A stretch of DNA of 39,199 nucleotides from Funiculus sociatus GB2-C1 (GCF_039962115.1 NZ_JAMPKJ010000055.1:1-39199), one strand, 5' to 3'. Numbered from the stretch's first letter, positions 28,217-34,418 are shown. The notes: generated from the letters alone by a model not told the origin. Numbers and translations are program-made.

Positions 28217-28543
28217 GTGGTGTTTAAATTAAATCAGGATTTTGACCAGCAAGAAGCACTACAGTATCAATCGGGAACGCGGGTAGAGCTAAAGCAGCGT
28301 CCTGGGGTTGTAGATATTATTGCGGAATATGACCCGATGATGGTGCCACCAATCTGGTTGGTTAATGATCCTCAACCACGCTATCCAGAAGAATTGACAT
28401 TAGTGCCAACAGTAGGTATGAATATGGGTTGGTTGAAAGCAGTGGGGGGTCGGAAGGTGCGATCGCAAGCTTCCCAGTCTCCAAACAGCAGCACAAGGGC
28501 GATCGCATATCGCAGTTGCACTCTTCCAAAAGTTGCCCACTAA
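28217..28543 (+). CDS. Hypothetical protein, divergent to glnA
   Basis: A 108-residue frame starting with tandem GTG codons (28217, 28220) after a GGGGGGAAG purine run. Residues 1-76 (FKLNQDFDQQEALQYQSGTR and following) look like a compact soluble domain; the remaining Ser/Arg-rich tail contains two HIP1 copies and may be a drifted extension. The family is not recognised. It lies between glnA (divergent) and apcF (160 bases downstream). Confidence 0.55.
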   Translation: MVFKLNQDFDQQEALQYQSGTRVELKQRPGVVDIIAEYDPMMVPPIWLVNDPQPRYPEELTLVPTVGMNMGWLKAVGGRKVRSQASQSPNSSTRAIAYRSCTLPKVAH

Positions 28544-28612
28544 GAAAGCACCGCACGCATCAACACTGTGGGATGCTTAATAGATGAGAATATGCTCAGG
28601 GAAGTGTTGGGT

Positions 28613-28627
28613 GTTGTAAACTACAAC
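28613..28627. promoter_or_regulatory. Palindrome GTTGTA-AAC-TACAAC upstream of apcF
   Basis: A perfect 6-bp inverted repeat about 77 bases before the apcF start. It may be an operator in the apcF promoter; no known regulator consensus was recognised. Confidence 0.35.
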
Positions 28628-28703
28628 GTTGGTAGTGGGTAGGCAACAGCACCCTGAGTGATAGAAAATCATCTATAGAGCTTGTTGTTGGGAGAGTAAT
28701 ATC

Positions 28704-29213
28704 ATGCGGGACGCAATCACAAACCTGATTAAGAATTACGATGTTTCGGGTCGTTACCTGGATCGTAATGCCGTCGATTCGCTAAAGTCTTATTTTCAGA
28801 CGGGTACGGCACGAGTCCAAGCGGCTGCGGCAATCAATGCCAATTCAGCATCGATTGTCAAGCAAGCTGGTTCCCAGCTATTTGAAGAATTGCCGGAGTT
28901 GATTCGACCCGGTGGAAATGCTTATACGACTCGCCGTTATGCGGCTTGTCTGCGGGATATGGACTATTATCTGCGCTATGCCAGCTATGCGTTGGTCGCG
29001 GGTGATACGAATGTGCTGGATGAGCGAGTCCTACAAGGTCTACGGGAAACCTACAATTCCTTGGGTGTGCCTATTGGCCCGACTGTGCGCGGTATCCAGA
29101 TAATGAAGGATATTGTGAAGCAGCAGGTAGCAGCGGCTGGGGTGGAAAATACTGGATTTGTAGATCAGCCGTTTGACCACATGACTCGCGATTTGAGCGA
29201 ACAGGATGTTTAA
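28704..29213 (+). CDS. apcF: Allophycocyanin beta-18 subunit
   Basis: A 169-residue phycobiliprotein of the phycobilisome core, part of the terminal emitter trimer with ApcE. The bilin-binding Cys82 lies in RRYAACLRDMDYYLRYA and the methylated Asn72 in PGGNAYT. The globin-like helices are complete. It is a single gene, in contrast to the apcEABC operon, as is normal for apcF. Confidence 0.97.
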   Translation: MRDAITNLIKNYDVSGRYLDRNAVDSLKSYFQTGTARVQAAAAINANSASIVKQAGSQLFEELPELIRPGGNAYTTRRYAACLRDMDYYLRYASYALVAGDTNVLDERVLQGLRETYNSLGVPIGPTVRGIQIMKDIVKQQVAAAGVENTGFVDQPFDHMTRDLSEQDV

Positions 29214-29320
29214 GCTAGAAGATTGAAGGTTAGAAAATGGAGGATTGGAGGTTATAACCTGTAACCTTCTAACCTTCCACTTGCTTTTTGGAGCGATCGC
29301 ACTTTTCCCCAATACAAAGG

Positions 29321-29340
29321 AAAAAGCGCGATCGCTTTTT
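29321..29340 (+). terminator. Intrinsic terminator after apcF
   Basis: AAAAAGCG-CGAT-CGCTTTTT: a perfect 8-bp stem ending in T, with a HIP1-like core, about 110 bases after the apcF stop. A second inverted repeat (GAAGGTTAG ... CTAACCTTC) lies just upstream at about 29226-29278. Confidence 0.75.
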
Positions 29341-29368
29341 TATGTAACTTTTTGAACCAAATAAAAGC

Positions 29369-29707
29369 CTATCTCGATCCTAAACTCTCGACACTTAACG
29401 GCACCAAATCCCCATGTGTTGTGTATCCTAACAGCATTGGCTCATGCTGTCGGATAAACTTGCCTGTCAGTACACAGCGTTCTTCCTGCTGGGCTGTGGC
29501 GGGAACGCTGGCTCGAATATCAGACCGGGAAAATTTGGGTTTATACTCATCGGATTTTTGCTGCACGTAGTTCCAGAGGATATCTCGAATCAACGCTTGA
29601 TATCCTTGATGTCCTGCGAGTTCTTTGAGTTCTTCCTTGAGTTCCCTTTCTAGGCGTATGCTCGTGACTTCCATTTCTGTTGTCGAGGTGCGTGGTAAGG
29701 TACGCAT
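29369..29707 (-). CDS. Ribbon-helix-helix domain protein
   Basis: A 112-residue protein whose N-terminal half MEVTSIRLERELKEELKELA...ALIRDILWNY fits a ribbon-helix-helix DNA-binding domain. The C-terminal half has CVLTGKFIRQHEPMLLGYT, which looks like a small beta domain. The ATG at 29707 has AGGAG 8 bases upstream, so the longer frame to 29734 is rejected. No toxin gene is adjacent, so it is more likely a regulator than an antitoxin. Confidence 0.7.
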   Translation of the reverse strand: MRTLPRTSTTEMEVTSIRLERELKEELKELAGHQGYQALIRDILWNYVQQKSDEYKPKFSRSDIRASVPATAQQEERCVLTGKFIRQHEPMLLGYTTHGDLVPLSVESLGSR

Positions 29708-29949
29708 GATTTTTTCTCCTAAAGATGTGGACATAGTAATACAAGTGTAGTATATTGAAAGTCACATTCAAATTAAAACCTTCAAAAAGCTTTCCTGTGA
29801 GACACATACCTACCCGCTCCATGTCAACCTGCCATCCGAACCCCCAAACAAGTTGGGAATCGGCGGCTATTGTCGTGGAGTTTCGATTTATGGGCGATTA
29901 TGGCTTACAGGGAGATTCCTGCGGGATTGATGAAAAAAATTTGGATGGC

Positions 29950-30097
29950 AAAAATGGTGGTAGCCTGCGGTTTGCAGAACCACAGATAAATAAACAAAGC
30001 GGGAGGTACAGGCAAAAAGTGACTGTACCAATATAGGACGAGAAGACCCAAGAGCAGTTTTCCAGCCCCCGCTTCTAAGAAAAAGAGGCGGGGGTTA
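29950..30097 (+). other. Three strong hairpins before the HNH gene
   Basis: GTGGT-CTGC/GCAG-ACCAC (about 29958-29985), GGTACAG/CTGTACC (30005-30029) and CCCCCGC/GCGGGGG (30066-30094) follow each other in the non-coding leader of the HNH gene. They suggest a structured leader or small RNA. The interval 29708-29950 holds nothing else I recognise. Confidence 0.4.
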
Positions 30098-30117
30098 ATT
30101 GTATGAGGAGCCGAGTC

Positions 30118-30636
30118 GTGACAAGCGCAACTGAGGTGTTAAGTAGGTCGGTAGTGGTATTTTCCCAGAATTACTTACCGATGAGCCGGGTGAATATTAA
30201 ACGAGCGATCGCATTAATGATCAGCGGTAAAGCCGAACCGCTAAGTTTTAGCGATGCAGTCGGTTGGCAAGTGCGATCGCCCAGCATAGTTATCGAAGTA
30301 CCAGAACAAATCCGCTTGACGGTGACTGGCGCAGAGAGAGTCTGGCGCGTTCCTCCGGTAAATCGTAGAGAATTGCTGCGGCGAGATCATCACACCTGTC
30401 AATACTGCGGTAACACGAAACAGTTGACGATAGATCACGTCATTCCCTTATCAAAAGGCGGAAAACACACTTGGGATAACGTAGTTATAGCCTGCGAAAA
30501 GTGTAACCAACGTAAAGGCGATCGCACTCCCCTACAAGCGGGAATGCCACTTCGCACCCAGCCAAAAGCACCCATGCACCCTGCTGTTGCCTTTGCCGAA
30601 CAGTTTTGGCGCGAACAGCACACTCACTCTGAGTAA
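30118..30636 (+). CDS. HNH endonuclease
   Basis: A 172-residue protein with an N-terminal domain (VVVFSQNYLPMSRVNIKRAI...GKAEPL) found in a ubiquitous family of HNH proteins and similar in outline to the PLMP domain of IscB relatives. A C-terminal HNH nuclease follows: CQYCG, LTIDHVIPLSKGG, NVVIACEKCNQRKGD (two CxxC zinc sites, catalytic His in DHV). The GTG start at 30118 has AGGAG seven bases upstream; ATG 30103 would put that site inside the gene. The substrate is unknown. It is probably a vertically inherited housekeeping nuclease. Confidence 0.85.
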   Translation: MTSATEVLSRSVVVFSQNYLPMSRVNIKRAIALMISGKAEPLSFSDAVGWQVRSPSIVIEVPEQIRLTVTGAERVWRVPPVNRRELLRRDHHTCQYCGNTKQLTIDHVIPLSKGGKHTWDNVVIACEKCNQRKGDRTPLQAGMPLRTQPKAPMHPAVAFAEQFWREQHTHSE

Positions 30637-30651
30637 AGGAGATACTAGGCA

Positions 30652-31038
30652 ATGTTGAAATTAACATACACCGAAAATGGATTTTACTTGGAATGTCTGG
30701 CTCAATCCTTAGAGGAGTGGGTAGCACGACGGGTGATTTTGGCGCTGCGAGTTGGCACCAGCATCACCGTTGAACCTAGCACCGCTTCGTTTTTGCTTCC
30801 CGCTTCCTTGCCAGAAGTAGAACAATTAGCAACTCTGGTACAGCGGGAAGGTTCTGAAATCATCGGCGTGTGTGCTTGCGATGCCGATTACATCGAAGTC
30901 TGTCTGAATGGAACTTGGATCGAGGGAGATGGGGAGAATGGGGAAGGTGTGTTTGTTGCAGCATTAAGCGATCGCGCTGAATTCTTCCTCTTCAAGCTTT
31001 GGCAAGATGCACAAGCTTGTACCTCCTCCTTGAGGTAA
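30652..31038 (+). CDS. alr0857-family protein
   Basis: A 128-residue cyanobacterial protein, starting MLKLTYTENGFYLECLAQSL, that I recognise as belonging to the family named after Anabaena alr0857. Function unknown. It lies 15 bases after the HNH gene with AAAGGAG in between, so the two form an operon. The C-terminus (DRAEFFLFKLWQDAQ) is conserved-looking. Confidence 0.7.
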   Translation: MLKLTYTENGFYLECLAQSLEEWVARRVILALRVGTSITVEPSTASFLLPASLPEVEQLATLVQREGSEIIGVCACDADYIEVCLNGTWIEGDGENGEGVFVAALSDRAEFFLFKLWQDAQACTSSLR

Positions 31039-31045
31039 CTGTAGG

Positions 31046-31068
31046 GGCGCACTGCGGTGCGCCTTTTT
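31046..31068 (+). terminator. Intrinsic terminator of the HNH operon
   Basis: GGCGCAC-TGCG-GTGCGCC followed by TTTTT, directly after the alr0857-family gene. Confidence 0.9.
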
Positions 31069-31094
31069 CTTGGGAAAAGACGTTATGTCTTCTA

Positions 31095-31544
31095 CTACCT
31101 GCATAGAACAGCAAACAGATAGTCTGGATCTATTCGCTTAGCAATGTTAGGATTCTTACTCAAGATAAATGCCCCTCCTTCAAACACGATTAGGGGAGGT
31201 TTATTTCCACGAGGGTTATAAGCACCAATAGTGGAATAAGGGCTACCATACTGTCCGTATTTATTCCATACACTTGTTGAAGAATGGCGGCTGCCATATT
31301 TCCCGTACTGGTTGCAAATTGACTCAGTGGCATACTGGTTGCTTGAAACCACGCCAAGCTCCTGTTCATCTGCGCCCAAAATATATGCGTTGCCATCTAG
31401 ATCGCGAATTATATCTGCAATACTGACTTGAGCTACAAGCTGCTGTTGCAACGGAACTCTTGCTTGAGACTGTAAGGGTAAAAAAATTCCACTTGTAAAG
31501 GTTGCAATTGTAGACAAAACTGCTGTTTGAAGGGATTTCATCAT
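31095..31544 (-). CDS. Secreted protein with YGxYGS repeats
   Basis: A roughly 149-residue protein starting MMKSLQTAVLSTIATFTSGI with a signal peptide ending near LQSQA. GGAG lies upstream of two adjacent ATGs (31544, 31541). The central part has two repeats, NQYGKYGSRHSSTSVW and NKYGQYGSPYSTIGAY, then GNKPPLI and a conserved C-terminus ending in ALC-like FAVLCR. Similar exported proteins are common in cyanobacteria; function unknown. Confidence 0.7.
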   Translation of the reverse strand: MMKSLQTAVLSTIATFTSGIFLPLQSQARVPLQQQLVAQVSIADIIRDLDGNAYILGADEQELGVVSSNQYATESICNQYGKYGSRHSSTSVWNKYGQYGSPYSTIGAYNPRGNKPPLIVFEGGAFILSKNPNIAKRIDPDYLFAVLCR

Positions 31545-31616
31545 TATTCTCCATAAATAACCCATCAAACTAAAGTATTCCCATTAGCAACTGAGTTCTA
31601 ACGTTTGTAATTTTTA

Positions 31617-31735
31617 AATAGCAGCCCTAGCGATTAGAAATCGCTGCTAAACAAACCAAGTCCGCCTGCGCGGACTTTTGAAACCTGTCGAAGGCAGGTT
31701 TTGTTTGTATAGGCGGGAATTCTATTCGCCAGCCT
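31617..31735. repeat. Multi-hairpin dispersed repeat (MITE-like)
   Basis: Nested inverted repeats: GCGATTAGAAATCGC, AAGTCCGCCTGCGCGGACTT, AACCTGTCGAAGGCAGGTT and a surrounding AAACAAACC...GGTTTTGTTTG. This composite is characteristic of dispersed palindromic cyanobacterial repeats. No transposase is present. Confidence 0.65.
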
Positions 31736-31900
31736 TAGTGCAAGATATGCGATCGCTCTCCCCATCCTTCAGCACGTACTACAGTTACATATATATAGAT
31801 GACTTGCCCGGTTATCAGCCATAAAACCTCATCTTGGCAAGGCTTTTGGTTATTTTCTTATATCCTAGGAAAATCCTCAAAAAAAACTTTTCCCAAACCC

Positions 31901-31930
31901 TTGACACTTTATGTAGTATTTATGTAGTAT
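31901..31930 (+). promoter_or_regulatory. Strong promoter of the tRNA array
   Basis: TTGACA (31901-31906), an 18-base spacer and TAGTAT (31925-31930). The sequence TATGTAGTAT is repeated directly around the -10. It is the only good promoter seen before the array and points into it. The rest of 31736-31900 shows nothing but one HIP1 copy. Confidence 0.7.
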
Positions 31931-31980
31931 AAACATATTGAAAGAGGGGAAGAGACAAAAACCTCCAACCCAAAAGAGTC

Positions 31981-32181
31981 ATGGTGCTACTCTACATTCA
32001 ACGAATTAATAAAGGCTGGCATCCGCCAGAATCCTTTGAAATGCCGCATCAGTCTACTTCCCAAAAACCTGAAGTAGACAGGGAAAAAGCGGATAATACA
32101 CACATCATTCAAACCAAAATTGCTGAATCTAGGCGTAATATCCAACAGGTTTATCACCTAGAAAGGCGGTTGTGTTTGTAA
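31981..32181 (+). CDS. Possible leader ORF of the tRNA array
   Basis: A 66-residue frame (MVLLYIQRINKGWHPPESFE...) between promoter and array. Composition is polar and basic with no recognised motif, and the ribosome binding site is weak (AAGAG). It may be a translated leader or simply an open stretch of leader RNA. Confidence 0.25.
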   Translation: MVLLYIQRINKGWHPPESFEMPHQSTSQKPEVDREKADNTHIIQTKIAESRRNIQQVYHLERRLCL

Positions 32182-32201
32182 CCAATTACAATCTTTTTTC
32201 T

Positions 32202-32220
32202 GAACCTTGAAAACTGAATA
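32202..32220 (+). promoter_or_regulatory. boxA/D4-like antitermination element from a 16S-23S spacer
   Basis: GAACCTTGAAAACTGAATA matches the boxA (GAACCTTGAAAA) and following D4 (CTGCATA) of the cyanobacterial rRNA spacer except for one base. In rRNA operons this element recruits Nus factors against early termination. Here it stands 150 bases before the first tRNA gene. Confidence 0.75.
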
Positions 32221-32246
32221 AGAAATCACCCATTTAACGATTGATT

Positions 32247-32327
32247 CTGTGCATTTTTAATGAAGCACAGACATCTCAAGTGGGGGAAAAGCCTAGCAAG
32301 CAATGCCCCCACATTCCTGAGATGTAA
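32247..32327 (+). other. Structured leader hairpins before the array
   Basis: CTGTGC...GCACAG, then ACATCTCA...TGAGATGT enclosing GTGGGGG...CCCCCAC: a long base-paired stalk between boxA and tRNA-Asp. It resembles an RNase III processing stalk of pre-rRNA. Confidence 0.5.
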
Positions 32328-32371
32328 CACGATTGTAGTGAGAGCATTTGCTGAAATGCTGCTGAAATTAT

Positions 32372-32444
32372 GGGGCTGTAGCTCAGTTGGGAGAGCATCG
32401 GCTTGTCACGCCGAAGGTCGCGGGATCGAGACCCGTCAGCCTCG
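32372..32444 (+). tRNA. tRNA-Asp(GTC)
   Basis: First gene of the array. Full cloverleaf: acceptor GGGGCTG/CAGCCTC, D arm GCTC...GAGC, anticodon loop TTGTCAC, T-loop ATCGAGA. CCA not encoded. Confidence 0.93.
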
Positions 32445-32490
32445 TTCAGCAGCAATTCCGACAGTAAAAATCTGGTTGCTCTCACCAAAT

Positions 32491-32563
32491 GGCCCCATCG
32501 TCTAAGCGGCTAGGACACAGTGCTTTCAATACTGTAATACGGGTTCAAACCCCGTTGGGGCTA
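32491..32563 (+). tRNA. tRNA-Glu(TTC)
   Basis: Acceptor GGCCCCA/TGGGGCT, anticodon loop CTTTCAA, T arm ACGGG-TTCAAAC-CCCGT. Canonical. Confidence 0.93.
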
Positions 32564-32615
32564 TGCGGCGATTGAGTATCTGTTTCTTTCAGATTCTAAA
32601 TTGCCCAAATCGCCG

Positions 32616-32691
32616 AGGTCGAGTAGCCAAGAGGCTTAAGGCGTCTCTCTGCAAAAGAGAAATTCGTGGGTTCAAATCCCACCTCGACCTC
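32616..32691 (+). tRNA. tRNA-Cys(GCA)
   Basis: Acceptor AGGTCGA/TCGACCT, anticodon arm TCTCT-CTGCAAA-AGAGA, T arm GTGGG-TTCAAAT-CCCAC. The D-loop is rather long. Confidence 0.85.
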
Positions 32692-32696
32692 TCAAA

Positions 32697-32769
32697 GGGA
32701 GTATAGCTCAATTGGCAGAGCAGGCGGCTCTTAACCGTATGGTTGCAGGTTCGAGTCCTGCTACTCCCA
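32697..32769 (+). tRNA. tRNA-Lys(CTT)
   Basis: Acceptor GGGAGTA/TACTCCC, anticodon loop CTCTTAA on a stem with one outer mismatch, T arm GCAGG-TTCGAGT-CCTGC. Confidence 0.88.
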
Positions 32770-32779
32770 CTGCCATCAA

Positions 32780-32852
32780 GGGAGTATAGCTCAGGTGGTA
32801 GAGCAGCCTTCTCATAAGAGGCTAGTCGTAGGTTCAAGTCCTACTACTCCTA
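32780..32852 (+). tRNA. tRNA with CAT anticodon (Met or Ile2)
   Basis: Acceptor GGGAGTA/TACTCCT, anticodon arm GCCTT-CTCATAA-GAGGC. The acceptor and D region resemble the neighbouring tRNA-Lys(CTT). Elongator Met is likely; if C34 were lysidinylated it would read ATA (Ile). Confidence 0.85.
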
Positions 32853-32863
32853 CTGATAAACAA

Positions 32864-32935
32864 AGCCTCATCGTCTAGCGGTTTAGGACGCTGCCCCCTC
32901 AAGGCAGATACGAGGTTCAAATCTCCCTGGGGCTA
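32864..32935 (+). tRNA. tRNA-Glu(CTC), atypical
   Basis: Acceptor AGCCTCA/TGGGGCT, anticodon arm CTGCC-CCCTCAA-GGCAG. Position 33 is C rather than the near-universal U, and the T stem (CGAGG/CTCCC) pairs badly. It may be poorly functional. Confidence 0.7.
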
Positions 32936-32938
32936 TCT

Positions 32939-33022
32939 GGAGAGGTGGCTGAATGGTTAAAGCGCTGGTTTGCTAAACCAGTTTGGGGAAACCCATTGCA
33001 GGTTCGAGTCCTGTCCTCTCCG
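32939..33022 (+). tRNA. tRNA-Ser(GCT)
   Basis: Class II tRNA: acceptor GGAGAGG/CCTCTCC, anticodon arm CTGGT-TTGCTAA-ACCAG, long variable arm TTTGGGGAAACCCA, T arm GCAGG/CCTGT. Confidence 0.93.
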
Positions 33023-33034
33023 CCTTTTTTACTT

Positions 33035-33117
33035 GGGTTGTGTCGCCTACCGGAGTAGGCAACTGTCTGTAAAACAGTGGCTTTGATGCAATGCAGGTTC
33101 GACTCCTGCCCAACCCA
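33035..33117 (+). tRNA. tRNA-Tyr(GTA)
   Basis: Class II tRNA with anticodon arm ACTGT-CTGTAAA-ACAGT, variable arm of about 14 bases and T arm GCAGG-TTCGACT-CCTGC. Acceptor GGGTTGT/CCAACCC has one mismatch at pair 7-66. Confidence 0.9.
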
Positions 33118-33127
33118 TCAGCATCAT

Positions 33128-33201
33128 GGGAGCGTGGTGTAATTGGCTAACATCTTGGTCTCCAAAACCAAAGATTGAAGGTTCGAGTCCTTCCGCTCTC
33201 G
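33128..33201 (+). tRNA. tRNA-Trp(CCA)
   Basis: Acceptor GGGAGCG/CGCTCTC, anticodon arm TTGGT-CTCCAAA-ACCAA, T arm GAAGG-TTCGAGT-CCTTC. Confidence 0.92.
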
Positions 33202-33208
33202 TCAACTT

Positions 33209-33336
33209 GGAGAGGTGGTCGAGTCGTTGATTACTCAGTATTGGAAATGCTGCTCAGTTTAACTGAGGAGTGTACCCTAGCCTTCGGCAACGGCTAACGC
33301 CGAACGGGAACGCTGACGCGAACAAATCCCTCTCCG
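33209..33336 (+). pseudogene. tRNA-Ser(GGA) interrupted in the T-loop
   Basis: Acceptor 5' strand GGAGAGG, anticodon arm CAGTA-TTGGAAA-TGCTG and variable arm CTCAG...CTGAG are present. The T-loop carries a 49-bp insert (33274-33322). After it only CAAATCCCTCTCCG remains, too short to give both the T-stem and acceptor 3' strands, so about five bases are missing. Probably a dead gene unless the RNA is processed unusually. Confidence 0.75.
33274..33322 (+). repeat. 49-bp T-loop insertion element, copy 1
   Basis: ACCCTAGCCTTCGGCAACGG ... GACGCGAA. Identical over all 49 bases to copy 2 at 34341-34389; the shared stretch including flanks is 54 bases. It contains TTCGGC...GCCGAA that can form a hairpin. 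It interrupts tRNA-Ser(GGA). Confidence 0.9.
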
Positions 33337-33345
33337 TTGAAATTT

Positions 33346-33419
33346 CCCCCGGTAGCTCAGTTGGTAGTAGCGCCTGTCTGAAGAACAGGAGGTCGTCAGT
33401 TCGATTCTGACTTGGGGGG
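33346..33419 (+). tRNA. tRNA-Phe(GAA)
   Basis: Acceptor CCCCCGG/TTGGGGG, anticodon arm CCTGT-CTGAAGA-ACAGG, T arm GTCAG-TTCGATT-CTGAC. Confidence 0.92.
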
Positions 33420-33426
33420 CTGTCAT

Positions 33427-33498
33427 TGCCTTGTAGCTCAGTGGAAGAGCAGTCGCCTGTTAAGCGAACGGTCGTAGGTTCAATCCCTACCAGGGCAG
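33427..33498 (+). tRNA. tRNA-Asn(GTT), first copy
   Basis: Acceptor TGCCTTG/CAGGGCA, anticodon loop CTGTTAA on stem TCGC/GCGA, T arm GTAGG/CCTAC. First of four genes with this anticodon. Confidence 0.9.
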
Positions 33499-33506
33499 CC
33501 TTTCAT

Positions 33507-33578
33507 TGCCGAGTGGACGAATAGCAAGTCGCATAACTCTGAATTATGAAGTTGTAGGTGCGAATCCTACCTCGGCAT
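33507..33578 (+). tRNA. tRNA-Gln(CTG)
   Basis: Acceptor TGCCGAG/CTCGGCA, anticodon arm CATAA-CTCTGAA-TTATG, T-loop TGCGAAT (position 55 is G). Confidence 0.85.
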
Positions 33579-33582
33579 TTAT

Positions 33583-33655
33583 TGGGGAGTCGCCTAATGG
33601 CATGGCACCGCTCTTTGAAAGCGGAAAAATGCAGGTTCAAGTCCTGCCTCCCCAG
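33583..33655 (+). tRNA. tRNA-Gln(TTG)
   Basis: Acceptor TGGGGAG/CTCCCCA, anticodon arm CCGCT-CTTTGAA-AGCGG, T arm GCAGG-TTCAAGT-CCTGC. Confidence 0.92.
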
Positions 33656-33685
33656 TTCTGCCCCTAAGAAGGCAGCTTTCATCAC

Positions 33686-33761
33686 GCTCCTGTAGCCCAA
33701 TTGGAAGTAGGCGGCTGTCTCAAAAACAGTCTATGTGTGAGTTCGAGTCTCACCGGGAGCA
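33686..33761 (+). tRNA. tRNA with Leu anticodon CAA, short variable arm
   Basis: Acceptor GCTCCTG/CGGGAGC, anticodon arm GCTGT-CTCAAAA-ACAGT, T arm GTGAG/CTCAC. The variable loop is only CTATGT, whereas bacterial tRNA-Leu normally has a long variable arm. Almost identical to the next gene. Confidence 0.85.
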
Positions 33762-33770
33762 TCAAAACTC

Positions 33771-33846
33771 GCTCCTGTAGCCCAATTGGAAGTAGGCGGC
33801 TGTCTTAAAAACAGTCTATGTGTGGGTTCAAATCCCACCAGGAGCA
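33771..33846 (+). tRNA. tRNA with Leu anticodon TAA, short variable arm
   Basis: Near-copy of 33686-33761 with anticodon loop CTTAAAA. The change CAA to TAA is one of very few differences; the rest are in the T and acceptor stems. Tandem duplication with anticodon change. Confidence 0.85.
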
Positions 33847-33850
33847 TTAA

Positions 33851-33925
33851 CGGGGTGTGGCGCAGCTTGGCTAGCGCGGCAGCTTTGGGAGCTGAAGGTC
33901 GCAGGTTCAAATCCTGCCACCCCGA
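33851..33925 (+). tRNA. tRNA-Pro(TGG)
   Basis: Acceptor CGGGGTG/CACCCCG, anticodon loop TTTGGGA, T arm GCAGG-TTCAAAT-CCTGC. Confidence 0.92.
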
Positions 33926-33928
33926 TTT

Positions 33929-34002
33929 ACCCCTGTGATGCAATAGGTAGACATACTTTGTTGAGCGCAAAGTTTATGCAGGTTCAACTCCTGTCAGGGG
34001 TA
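33929..34002 (+). tRNA. tRNA with Leu anticodon GAG, short variable arm
   Basis: Acceptor ACCCCTG/CAGGGGT, anticodon arm CTTTG-TTGAGCG-CAAAG, T arm GCAGG/CCTGT. Position 37 is C and the D arm is weak. No long variable arm. Confidence 0.75.
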
Positions 34003-34043
34003 CTGGGCATGAAAGCCCGAATACGAATAGACCAATCATTTTT

Positions 34044-34118
34044 GCCCCTGTAGCCCAATTGGCACGAGGCGCTTCGCTTAGAACGAAGAGGTTGCTGGTT
34101 CAAGTCCAGTCAGGGGCA
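34044..34118 (+). tRNA. tRNA with Leu anticodon TAG, short variable arm
   Basis: Acceptor GCCCCTG/CAGGGGC, anticodon arm CTTCG-CTTAGAA-CGAAG, T arm GCTGG/CCAGT. The D arm resembles the CAA/TAA genes. Short variable loop. Confidence 0.85.
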
Positions 34119-34127
34119 TTGGTGCGA

Positions 34128-34206
34128 TGCGGGTGAAGTAGCCAGGGTAGGCTTGGAGGTCTCATAAGCCTCTTATCAGCAGGTTCAACTCCTGCCCCCG
34201 CCACCA
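34128..34206 (+). tRNA. tRNA with CAT anticodon, initiator-like acceptor end
   Basis: Anticodon arm GAGGT-CTCATAA-GCCTC. The acceptor GCGGG/CCCGC leaves base 1 (T) unpaired against C72, which is the hallmark of bacterial initiator tRNA. CCA is encoded. The anticodon stem lacks the three G-C pairs of a classical initiator, so fMet is only a suggestion. Confidence 0.7.
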
Positions 34207-34210
34207 AAAT

Positions 34211-34282
34211 GCAGGCGTGGTGCAATGGCAAGCATAGGAGTTTCGTAATCTTCTGATGCGAGTTCAACTCTCGCCGCCTGCT
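34211..34282 (+). tRNA. tRNA-Thr(CGT)
   Basis: Acceptor GCAGGCG/CGCCTGC, anticodon loop TTCGTAA with one inner-stem mismatch, T arm GCGAG/CTCGC, discriminator T. Confidence 0.85.
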
Positions 34283-34287
34283 TCGGT

Positions 34288-34407
34288 GCAGATGTGGTGT
34301 AAGTGGCAATACAAGAGCATGGTAAGTCCTCAATGTGGGTACCCTAGCCTTCGGCAACGGCTAACGCCGAACGGGAACGCTGACGCGAACAATCCCCGCC
34401 GTCTGCT
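34288..34407 (+). tRNA. tRNA-Thr(GGT) with 49-bp insert in the T-loop
   Basis: Acceptor GCAGATG/CGTCTGC, anticodon loop ATGGTAA, T stem GTGGG/CCCGC. All helices are intact and the insert (34341-34389) sits inside the T-loop; removing it leaves a normal-length tRNA lacking about one loop base. It could work only if the insert is tolerated or removed. Confidence 0.8.
34341..34389 (+). repeat. 49-bp T-loop insertion element, copy 2
   Basis: Identical to copy 1 at 33274-33322 and at the same T-loop position (after T54, before the CAA of the loop) in a different tRNA. Confidence 0.9.
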
Positions 34408-34418
34408 CTTTGAATAAT

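Noticed and set aside
29755-30036. 93-residue frame upstream of the HNH gene
   Set aside because: No ribosome site, low-quality composition, and it overlaps the strong hairpins.
30030-30046. GGACGAGAAGACCC resembles the 23S domain V AGACGGAAAGACCC region
   Set aside because: Only about 14 bases with two differences and a nearby TGTACC; the flanks do not match 23S, so chance is likelier than another rRNA fragment.
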